Source: an uncultured bacterium
GTDB lineage: Bacteria; Pseudomonadota; Alphaproteobacteria; SP197
Reading direction: 5' to 3'
Assembly: GCA_938014945.1 (NCBI GenBank)
Contig: CALLQH010000206.1
Coordinates: 1 to 8,632, forward strand
DNA: 8,632 bases
Position numbers and translations under genes: made by a program. Positions 1 through 7,225 of the stretch are shown piece by piece (positions within the stretch are counted from its first letter, which is position 1; each line of letters opens with the position of its first letter). The notes beneath the pieces are model-generated. The model saw only the letters and a list, made by a program, of their open reading frames with translations. It searched no databases and had not been told where the DNA came from.

Positions 1-155
1 TGATGCTCGATGCCGTCAACGAGGAGGACCGAACCGGCGTCGAGGCGGTCTTCCGCGGCATGAACGCGCCGCTTGCGGCACCCGGCCATCTTTCCTGGCT
101 GGAGCGGCCCAACCACGAGTTCGGCCGATACCTTGCACGCCGGATGGCGGCCTGA
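1..155 (+). CDS. Rieske-type aromatic ring-hydroxylating oxygenase, large (alpha) subunit, C-terminal end only
   Basis: The frame entering from the left edge gives 50 complete codons (from position 3) and ends at TGA 153-155. The C-terminus reads LSWLERPNHEFGRYLARRM. I recognise this as the tail of ring-hydroxylating oxygenase large subunits, where a 'GxLSxLERxxxEFxRYLARRL' helix closes the catalytic domain; an upstream NEEDRTGVEAVFRG stretch also fits. In this family the large subunit carries an N-terminal Rieske 2Fe-2S cluster and a C-terminal mononuclear iron site, and inserts O2 into aromatic or related substrates using electrons from a reductase. Neither metal site is inside the window, so the substrate cannot be guessed. 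An NTF2-like gene follows 64 nt downstream on the same strand, probably in the same transcript. Identification rests on a short tail only. Confidence 0.68.
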   Translation, partial: MLDAVNEEDRTGVEAVFRGMNAPLAAPGHLSWLERPNHEFGRYLARRMAA

Positions 156-219
156 ACATTGCGCTTGGGGCGCCCCCCCACCAAGGCATGCTGCCGCCCG
201 CAAATCCGGGAAAGAAACG

Positions 220-609
220 ATGAGCGACATTGCCGCAATCGAGGCGCTGACCGCCCGCTGGGCCGAAACCTACGCCGCCGTGCGCATCGAGGAGGCCGTC
301 GACTGCTTTGCGCCCGACGGGCTCTACATGGTGCCCGGCAAGGCACCCTTCATCGGCCGCGAGGCGCTTCTGGAGATCCACCGCTTCTGGCTACGCAACG
401 GCGGCCCGGAGTTTTCCTATGAGACCGTGGGATCGGGCGTCGGCGCCGACCACGGCTGGCACGCGATCCTGTGGAGCGGCATCTATCCGACCCAGGAACC
501 CGGCAAGACCATACACTTCAGCGGCAAGCTGATGCACGCCTTCGCCCGCCAGGCTGATGGCGCCTGGCGCATCCAGGCCGGCATCCTGAACCTCGATCCG
601 CAGGGCTGA
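220..609 (+). CDS. SnoaL/NTF2-like small protein (YybH/DUF4440 type), possible isomerase or oxygenase partner
   Basis: A 129-residue protein with the alpha+beta cone pattern of NTF2-like proteins: an N-terminal helix with ALTARWAETYAA (9-20), a strand/loop DCFAPDGLYMVPGKAPFIGREAL (28-50), then C-terminal strands ending DGAWRIQAGILNLDP (113-127). Length matches the 120-140 residues usual for SnoaL/DUF4440 members. I chose the ATG at 220 because the fold begins there and GGGAAAG lies just upstream; the same frame is open further upstream but that part is not fold-like. Members include ketosteroid-isomerase-like enzymes and many proteins of unknown role. Small subunits of ring-hydroxylating oxygenases share this fold but are usually about 160-180 residues, so this is probably not a standard beta subunit. 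Its position just after an oxygenase large-subunit gene suggests a role in the same pathway; this is inference. No signal peptide or membrane segment. Confidence 0.8.
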   Translation: MSDIAAIEALTARWAETYAAVRIEEAVDCFAPDGLYMVPGKAPFIGREALLEIHRFWLRNGGPEFSYETVGSGVGADHGWHAILWSGIYPTQEPGKTIHFSGKLMHAFARQADGAWRIQAGILNLDPQG

Positions 610-615
610 AGGCCC

Positions 616-1521
616 TCACACCGCCGCGCTGCCCTCACGGTAGCGCACCATGCGGATCAGCGCCTGCAGCGCCGGGGCGACGTGGCGGTGGCCGGGGTAA
701 TAGAGCATCGGGGGAAGCTGGGGCGGGCACCAGTCCTGCAGCACGGTTTCCAGCCGCCCGGCATCGATATGCTCCTGCAGCGTCGTCTCCGGCATGCAGA
801 TGAGGCCGACGCCGTCGAGCGCGGCGGCGATCAGCAGGGCGCGGTCGTTGGCGATCAGCGGACCGGCGATATCGACCACCACCGCCTCGCCCGCCTTCTC
901 GAAATCCCAGCGGAAGATCGCGCCGCTGGCGAAGCGGAAACGCAGGCAGGCGTGGTGCAGCAGGTCGAGCGGCACGGCGGGACGGCCGTGCGCGGCGAAG
1001 TAGGCGGGTGTGCCCGCGATGGCGAAGCGGAAGGGCGGACCCAGCGGCACGGCGATCATGTCGCGCGGCACCGCATCGCCCGTGCGCAACCCGGCATCGA
1101 ATCCCTCGGCGACGATGTCGACCATGCGGTCGTCGGTGGCGATCTCCAGCTCGACATCGGGATAACGCGCGAGATAGTCGCGCAGCACCGGGGCGAGCAG
1201 CAGCAGGGCCGCACTCTTGGCGCTGTTGATGCGCAGCCGCCCGGCGGGCCGGTCGCGCAGGCCGCTGGCCTGGGCCAGGGCGCCGGCCAGCGTATCGAGC
1301 GCGGGGCGGGCCTCCTCGAGCAGGCGCTGACCGGCGTCGGTCAGCGTCACGCTGCGTGTGGTGCGGTTGAACAGGCGCACGCCGAGGCGGTCCTCAAGCT
1401 GCTTCACCGCCTGGCTCAGCGCCGAGGGCGAGGTGCCGCGGCGGCGGGCGGCATCACGGAAGCTGCGGTGCTCGGCGACCGCCAGAAAGGCGTCGATCCG
1501 GTGAAAATCGCTGCGTTCCAT
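616..1521 (-). CDS. LysR-family transcriptional regulator
   Basis: The 301-residue length is typical of LysR regulators. The N-terminal winged helix-turn-helix covers residues 5-64: FLAVAEHRSFRDAARRRGTS, then SALSQAVKQLEDRLGVRLFNRTTRSVTLTDAG. A linker helix follows, then a two-lobed effector-binding domain from about residue 93 (GRLRINS) to the end, with the DAGLRTGD and LLIAAALDGVGLICMP segments seen in the LTTR group that resembles DsdC/CrgA-type regulators. The ATG at 1521 is preceded by GGAAGAG (1526-1532) at 4-nt spacing. It is divergent from the FAD oxidoreductase gene, the classic arrangement in which a LysR protein regulates its neighbour and itself. It converges on the NTF2-like gene with 6 nt between stop codons, so transcripts probably overlap. 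The effector is unknown; the oxygenase genes are a second possible target. Confidence 0.95.
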   Translation of the reverse strand: MERSDFHRIDAFLAVAEHRSFRDAARRRGTSPSALSQAVKQLEDRLGVRLFNRTTRSVTLTDAGQRLLEEARPALDTLAGALAQASGLRDRPAGRLRINSAKSAALLLLAPVLRDYLARYPDVELEIATDDRMVDIVAEGFDAGLRTGDAVPRDMIAVPLGPPFRFAIAGTPAYFAAHGRPAVPLDLLHHACLRFRFASGAIFRWDFEKAGEAVVVDIAGPLIANDRALLIAAALDGVGLICMPETTLQEHIDAGRLETVLQDWCPPQLPPMLYYPGHRHVAPALQALIRMVRYREGSAAV

Positions 1522-1560
1522 TGTTCTCTTCCACTGAACAGCTCGTGCCGCATTTAGATG

Positions 1561-1575
1561 ATTGTTCGCCTGAAT
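1561..1575. promoter_or_regulatory. Candidate LysR-type binding box (T-N11-A)
   Basis: The 15-mer ATTGTTCGCCTGAAT has ATT-N9-AAT symmetry and contains the T-N11-A core generally described for LysR regulators. It lies 42-56 nt upstream of the oxidoreductase start codon and covers the candidate -35 element of that gene. The inner arms are not symmetric, so this is a loose match. Confidence 0.4.
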
Positions 1576-1590
1576 GCATCACCCTAGGTT
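1562..1590 (+). promoter_or_regulatory. Weak candidate sigma70-type promoter for the FAD oxidoreductase
   Basis: TTGTTC (1562-1567) and TAGGTT (1585-1590) are separated by exactly 17 nt and lie 27 nt upstream of the start codon. Each hexamer matches only three of six consensus positions, as expected for an activator-dependent promoter, and the -35 half overlaps the candidate LysR box. Confidence 0.3.
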
Positions 1591-1616
1591 CCGCCCTCTC
1601 TTGAAGGACAGGAACA

Positions 1617-2690
1617 ATGAACAGGAACAGGCAGCGCATCGCGGTGGTGGGTGCGGGTATCGTCGGCGTTGTCGCCGCATGGCATCTGGCCCGGCGCGGC
1701 GCCGAAGTGACCCTGATCGATGCCGGCCAGCCCGGCGGCGGCGTGACGGCGCGCGCCTTCGGCTGGATCAACGTCGCCCACGACCAGCCCGAGCCGCTGA
1801 TGGCGCTGCGCCATCTCGCCACCCACGAATGGCGCCGCCTGCAGCGCGAGGTCGGCGAGACGCTCAAGATCGACTGGTGCGGCGCGCTCACCTGGCGGCG
1901 CGACACGGCTGCCACCGAACGGCTGGTGCGCGAACACGCCGCCTGCGGCTACGACGTGCGCCTGATGGAGCGCGACGAGCTGGTCGCCCGCGAGCCCAAC
2001 CTGATCGACCCGCCGGAAGTCGCGGCCTTCGCGCCCATCGAAGGCGCCATCGAGGCCGGTCCCATGGCCGCCGTCATCGCAGGGGCGGCCGTCGGGGCGG
2101 GCGTGACGGCGCGTTACGACTGCCCGGCCGAGGCGCTGGTGACCCAGGGCGGCAGGGTGAGCGGCGTGCGCACCGCAGAAGGGGTTATCGAGGCCGACAC
2201 GGTGGTGCTGGCCGCGGGCACCGGCAGCCCGGAACTGGCGCAAGAGTTCGGCCCGTCTCTGCCGGTCGCCCCCTCGCCTGCCGTGCTGCTGCGGTTCCAT
2301 GCGCCCAGGCAACTGGTGCACAGCATCACGAACATACCGGCCATGGAGATCCGCCACGGCGGTCCCGGCCGCCTGACCGCCGCCGAGGACTATCCCGAGG
2401 ACGGCGATGTCGATGCCCTGGCCCGCCGGACGCTGGCCGACATCCGCGGCGCCCTGCGCGGCGGCGAGGCGCTGGAGATCGAGAGCGCGCAGGCCGGCTG
2501 GCGGCCCATGCCCGCCGACGGCCTGCCGCACCTGGGCTTCCAGCCCGGCATCGAAGGCCTCTACATCATGGCGATGCACGCGGGCGTGACGCTCGCCCCC
2601 ACCGTGGCGCGCCTTGCCACGACGGAGATCGTCGACGGTGTCCCGGTCGCCATGCTCGACCACCTGCGCCCTGGCCGCGCGGCGGCCTGA
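1617..2690 (+). CDS. FAD-dependent oxidoreductase, D-amino-acid oxidase (DAO/DadA) family
   Basis: A 357-residue protein with an N-terminal Rossmann dinucleotide fold: IAVVGAGIVG (8-17) and an acidic residue at the end of strand 2 (LIDAG, D35), which in this family holds the FAD ribose. The second FAD element VVLAAGTGSPEL is at 196-207, and the C-terminal DAO signature GWRPMPADGLPHLGF...GLYIMAMHAGVTLAP at 294-328. Such enzymes oxidise amines or amino acids (for example glycine, sarcosine, D-amino acids) to imines with reduction of FAD; the substrate here cannot be read from sequence. The start is supported by GAAGGA (1603-1608) 8 nt upstream and by the fold beginning at residue 8. No secretion signal, so probably cytoplasmic. 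It is a single-gene unit divergent from a LysR gene and closed by a strong hairpin downstream. The catabolic role under LysR control is inference. Confidence 0.9.
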   Translation: MNRNRQRIAVVGAGIVGVVAAWHLARRGAEVTLIDAGQPGGGVTARAFGWINVAHDQPEPLMALRHLATHEWRRLQREVGETLKIDWCGALTWRRDTAATERLVREHAACGYDVRLMERDELVAREPNLIDPPEVAAFAPIEGAIEAGPMAAVIAGAAVGAGVTARYDCPAEALVTQGGRVSGVRTAEGVIEADTVVLAAGTGSPELAQEFGPSLPVAPSPAVLLRFHAPRQLVHSITNIPAMEIRHGGPGRLTAAEDYPEDGDVDALARRTLADIRGALRGGEALEIESAQAGWRPMPADGLPHLGFQPGIEGLYIMAMHAGVTLAPTVARLATTEIVDGVPVAMLDHLRPGRAAA

Positions 2691-2697
2691 ACGACAA

Positions 2698-2725
2698 CGG
2701 GCCCGGCTGTTGCCAGCCGGGCCCG
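2698..2725. terminator. Bidirectional terminator-like hairpin between convergent genes
   Basis: A perfect 12-bp GC-rich stem (CGGGCCCGGCTG / CAGCCGGGCCCG) closes a TTGC loop. It starts 8 nt after the oxidoreductase stop codon and lies 22 nt beyond the clpB stop codon, so it can serve both transcripts. Neither side has a clear U-tract; the minus strand has the weak TTGTCGTT. Position and stem strength make it the likely transcript end. Confidence 0.72.
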
Positions 2726-2747
2726 CATCGCCTTGAGGCATAAACGA

Positions 2748-5357
<2,610 letters not shown>

Positions 5358-5362
5358 CATGT

Positions 5363-5369
5363 CCCCCTT
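5363..5369 (-). promoter_or_regulatory. Ribosome binding site deciding the clpB start
   Basis: AAGGGGG on the minus strand lies 5 nt before the ATG at 5357 and only 2 nt before the in-frame ATG at 5360. Spacing favours the second ATG, giving MDFERY, the usual ClpB N-terminus. Confidence 0.7.
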
Positions 5370-5390
5370 CGGGATCGGAATATGATGGCT

Positions 5391-5418
5391 ATATGGCGTG
5401 GCATTTATGCCACACAAG
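5391..5418 (-). promoter_or_regulatory. RpoH (sigma32)-type heat-shock promoter of clpB
   Basis: On the minus strand CTTGTG (5413-5418) is followed after 14 nt by CGCCATAT (5391-5398). The sigma32 consensus is CTTGAA, about 11-17 nt, then CCCCATNT; the -10 match misses only one base and the CTTG core is intact. Transcription would begin near 5384, leaving a leader of about 27 nt with a good ribosome site. clpB is a classic RpoH target, so function and motif agree. The start site is predicted only. Confidence 0.7.
5398..5413. repeat. Perfect 7-2-7 dyad inside the clpB promoter spacer
   Basis: On the minus strand GTGGCAT-AA-ATGCCAC is a perfect inverted repeat filling the whole spacer between the predicted -35 and -10 boxes and sharing the last base of the -35 and the first base of the -10. 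It would lie upstream of the transcription start, so DNA-level recognition by a dimeric regulator is more likely than an RNA role. It does not resemble the CIRCE operator (TTAGCACTC-N9-GAGTGCTAA) bound by HrcA. Confidence 0.6.
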
Positions 5419-5479
5419 GCCTTGAACTACGCGGAACGCGTACCGTTACAGGTCTCCGCGCGGGCGATCCAACCCGCAA

Positions 5480-5510
5480 ACCAGCCGCCGCGATCAGGCG
5501 GCGGGCTGGT
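5480..5510 (-). terminator. Hairpin over the stop codon of the DUF4167 gene, possible terminator or attenuator
   Basis: Arms ACCAGCCGCCGC (5480-5491) and GCGGCGGGCTGGT (5498-5510) pair over 12 bp with one bulged base. The 6-nt loop holds the DUF4167 stop codon (5494-5496). On the minus strand the stem is followed by TTGCGGGTTGG, with no proper U-tract. It may end or weaken read-through into clpB, which has its own promoter. The pairing partly follows from Ala/Pro/Gln codons, so chance is possible. Confidence 0.4.
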
Positions 5511-6141
5511 CCTCGTCGTCGTTGCCCGCAGAGGCCTTGGCCTCGTCGTTTCCGGCCTCCGGCTTGGCGCGGCGGCTGCGCGTGCGACGCGGCGGCGGGG
5601 CGGCCTTTTCCTGCTCCTGCTCGGCTTCCTGCTCGGCAGCGGCTTCGCGACGATCATCCTCGTCATCGCTGTCGCTACTGCTGGAAGCGTTGTCGCTGTT
5701 GTTCTGCTGGCTGTTGCCGTGGTTGTTGCCACCGCCGTTGCCGCCCGAGGACTGCTGGTTCCCATGACCGGCGTTGCCGCCCGAGGACTGCTGATTGCCG
5801 TGGTTGTTGTTGCCGCCGTCCTGCTGGTCGCGCTCGCGCTGCTGCTCAGCCGCGCGCTCGGCATAGACGTTGACGATGCGCTGATAGTGCTCGGCGTGCT
5901 GGAGATAGTTCTCCGCCGCGACGCGATCGCCCATCGAGGACGCATCCCGCGCCAGCGCGATGTACTTGTCGGCCACCTGCTGTGCGGTGCCGCGCACCTT
6001 CACGTCGGGTCCGGTGCTGTCGAACGACTGGTTGCGGTTGCCACCGCCGCCGCCGCCTCCACCACCGCCACCACCACCGCCTCTGCGCATGTGGCCACGA
6101 TTGTTGTTGCGGGGACGCTTGCCCTGGCCGCCTGGTCTCAT
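5494..6141 (-). CDS. DUF4167 domain protein with long low-complexity tails
   Basis: A 215-residue protein. A basic N-terminus (MRPGGQGKRPRNNNRG...) runs into 14 consecutive glycines (21-34). The conserved DUF4167 core follows at about 40-93: FDSTGPDVKVRGTAQQVADKYIALARDA, then GDRVAAENYLQHAEHYQRIV. The rest is disordered in appearance: Asn/Gln/Gly/Ser-rich with a 12-residue repeat (111-148), an acidic Ser/Asp stretch (150-163), a Glu/Ala/Gln-rich segment and a basic PPPRRTRSRRAK patch before an acidic end. The family is typical of Alphaproteobacteria and has no firmly assigned function known to me. The arginine/asparagine/glycine-rich start suggests nucleic-acid contact, most simply RNA, and the core helices a protein contact; both are inference. 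A GAGAG lies about 10 nt before the ATG. It sits 217 nt after prmC and 136 nt before clpB, so it may be its own transcription unit. No membrane segment or signal peptide. Confidence 0.93.
   Translation of the reverse strand: MRPGGQGKRPRNNNRGHMRRGGGGGGGGGGGGGGNRNQSFDSTGPDVKVRGTAQQVADKYIALARDASSMGDRVAAENYLQHAEHYQRIVNVYAERAAEQQRERDQQDGGNNNHGNQQSSGGNAGHGNQQSSGGNGGGNNHGNSQQNNSDNASSSSDSDDEDDRREAAAEQEAEQEQEKAAPPPRRTRSRRAKPEAGNDEAKASAGNDDEDQPAA
5737..5796. repeat. Tandem 36-bp (12-residue) repeat in the DUF4167 gene
   Basis: The 24-nt block starting GTTGCCGCCCGAGG occurs at 5737-5760 and again at 5773-5796 with one mismatch, a period of 36 nt. On the coding strand it gives two copies of HGNQQSSGGN-like sequence (residues about 114-135). 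The nucleotide match is closer than protein composition alone needs, which suggests recent duplication. Confidence 0.85.
6040..6081. repeat. GCC/ACC trinucleotide tract encoding 14 glycines
   Basis: Fourteen consecutive glycine codons in the DUF4167 gene (read here on the opposite strand as GCC, ACC and one TCC). Codon 3 varies (GGC, GGT, GGA), so it is an imperfect microsatellite, but it includes a run of four identical GCC units (6046-6057). Slippage would change the length in frame. Confidence 0.9.
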
Positions 6142-6358
6142 GTGGATTTCACTCTCGCACGTTGATCATGCTTCGCGCGTACGCCACGGCGCACCTCATC
6201 TGCGGCGGAAAACCGTCCGCTTGCCAAAAGAGCTGTTGAGGCCGTCACGCGCCGGCAGGGGCGGAACCAAATCGATGCCACGCTCCGAAGACATCTTCGG
6301 GTGCCGGTGTACGCGAGTTGGACCGTAGTCAAGGTTACCCGGCATTCCAAGAGGTTTT
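6142..6358 (-). other. Intergenic region between prmC and the DUF4167 gene (possible promoter/leader)
   Basis: These 217 nt break the otherwise overlapping gene run. I see no convincing gene: a 70-codon frame on the minus strand (6138-6350) has no ribosome site or family likeness and overlaps the DUF4167 start codon. Minus-strand TTGACT (6327-6332) could be a -35 element, but the only -10-like partner is poor (TACACC, 15 nt on). A perfect dyad lies at 6285-6300. A separate promoter or a long leader for the DUF4167 gene is the likeliest use. Confidence 0.45.
6285..6300. repeat. Perfect 7-2-7 dyad upstream of the DUF4167 gene
   Basis: CCGAAGA-CA-TCTTCGG is a perfect inverted repeat 144 nt upstream of the DUF4167 start codon. 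The 2-nt centre is too short for a stable RNA loop without opening a pair, and no U-tract follows, so a protein-binding site fits better than a terminator. Function unknown. Confidence 0.55.
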
Positions 6359-7225
6359 TTACAGATTCTCCCCAGCCTGGGAGCCCAGGATCAGGCAGCG
6401 GTCGTGCCCGGCCAGATCGTCGAGGCGGTCGAGCACCGCAAGGCCAAGGTCCAGCGCCAGGGTCGCCAGAGCCGCCCCCTGCCCCGCGCCGTGCTCAAAG
6501 AGGGCGATGCCCCCCGGGGCCAGAAGGGCGGGCAGACACGGAAAGAGCAGTCGGTAGGGATCGAGGCCGTCGGCGCCGCCGTCCAGCGCCAGGCGCGGCT
6601 CATGCGCGGCGACCTCCGGGGCAAGGGCGTCGATCTCGCCGGCCGGGATGTAGGGCGGATTGGAAACGACGACATCGAAGCGCCCGGCAAGCGGCGCGCA
6701 CCAGTCCGCCTGAAGCAGGGCGCAACGCTCCTCAAGGGCAAGCGCGCGCCTGTTCGCGCCCGCAACGGCCAGCGCCGCGGCGCTGCGATCCACCCCTACG
6801 CCCCAGGCCTGGGGCCAGGCGGCAAGCAGGGAAAGCAGCAGGCAGCCGGTGCCGGTACCGAGATCGAGCAGGCGCAGCGGTCTCTCGCCGTCGACACGGG
6901 CGAGCGCCGCCTCGACCAGCAGTTCGGTCTCGGGCCGGGGCGTCAGGGTATCGGCGGTGACAGCAAATTCGTGTTCCCAGAAACCACGGCGGCCGATGAC
7001 CTGGGCCATGGGCAGGCGGCGGCAGCGCGCCTCCAGCATCGCCTCCAGACGCTGCGACGCAACGGCATCGAGAACCCGGTCGCCATGGCCCAGCAGCACG
7101 GCACGTTCGATCCCGGCGGCCTCGCAGACCAGAAGGCGGGCCTCGGCGCGGGCCTCCTCGATGCCGGCGCGGGCAAGCCGCGCGGCGGCATCGGCGGCGG
7201 CGGCGTCGAGGCTCTGCCCGCTCAT
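6359..7225 (-). CDS. prmC: Peptide chain release factor N5-glutamine methyltransferase PrmC
   Basis: PrmC methylates the glutamine of the GGQ motif in release factors 1 and 2, using S-adenosylmethionine, which speeds peptide release. The 288-residue protein has the expected parts: N-terminal helical domain (1-75), the linker signature LTPRPETELLVE (94-105), SAM-binding DLGTGTG (121-127), an acidic residue after strand 2 (VGVDRS, D146), and the catalytic NPPYIP motif (189-194), where NPPY places the target glutamine. The later loop reads FEHGAGQG (243-250), where many homologues have an E-I-G-x-x-Q pattern; the histidine is unusual. Its ATG overlaps the prfA stop (ATGA, 7222-7225) and no strong ribosome site is seen, pointing to translational coupling with the gene for its own substrate. 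It is the only complete gene here ending in TAA rather than TGA. Very similar methyltransferases (PrmB) lack the prfA linkage. Confidence 0.97.
   Translation of the reverse strand: MSGQSLDAAAADAAARLARAGIEEARAEARLLVCEAAGIERAVLLGHGDRVLDAVASQRLEAMLEARCRRLPMAQVIGRRGFWEHEFAVTADTLTPRPETELLVEAALARVDGERPLRLLDLGTGTGCLLLSLLAAWPQAWGVGVDRSAAALAVAGANRRALALEERCALLQADWCAPLAGRFDVVVSNPPYIPAGEIDALAPEVAAHEPRLALDGGADGLDPYRLLFPCLPALLAPGGIALFEHGAGQGAALATLALDLGLAVLDRLDDLAGHDRCLILGSQAGENL

Larger units (their letters stand above)
1520..1629. promoter_or_regulatory. Divergent lysR/oxidoreductase control region with repeated TGTTC/GAACA half-sites
   Basis: The 95-nt gap between the two divergent start codons, with its edges, holds six copies of one pentamer: TGTTC at 1522-1526 and 1563-1567, GAACA at 1536-1540, 1612-1616, 1619-1623 and 1625-1629. 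The first and third sites (1522-1540) form an inverted repeat with a 9-nt spacer. The heptamer ATTGTTC recurs at 1520-1526 and 1561-1567, and in inverted form (GAACAAT) at 1612-1618, so both genes begin with GAACAATG. ACAGGAACA is also directly repeated at 1608-1616 and 1621-1629, straddling the oxidoreductase start. The natural reading is an operator for the adjacent LysR protein. Part of the likeness at the start codons could instead reflect ribosome-binding purine-rich sequence. Confidence 0.5.

Noticed and set aside
156..219. C-run and CTTGG/CCAAG pairing between the oxygenase and NTF2-like genes
   Set aside because: Pairing is interrupted by bulges and no T-run follows, so I do not call a terminator; the two genes probably share a transcript.
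602..616. Small hairpin AGGGC-TGAAG-GCCCT between the converging NTF2-like and lysR genes
   Set aside because: A 5-bp stem with no U-tract, overlapping both stop codons; too weak to call a terminator.
682..1557. Plus-strand 291-codon frame opposite lysR
   Set aside because: In-register shadow of a clear LysR gene, with no recognisable domain.
5398..6165. Plus-strand 255-codon frame with hydrophobic, membrane-like stretches
   Set aside because: It mirrors the Asn/Gln/Glu-rich DUF4167 gene, whose complement naturally reads as Val/Leu/Ala. The conserved DUF4167 core fixes the true strand.
6355..6360. Run of six T on the plus strand that resembles a terminator tail
   Set aside because: There is no stem upstream of it and no plus-strand gene to end; on the coding strand it is only A residues after the prmC TAA stop.
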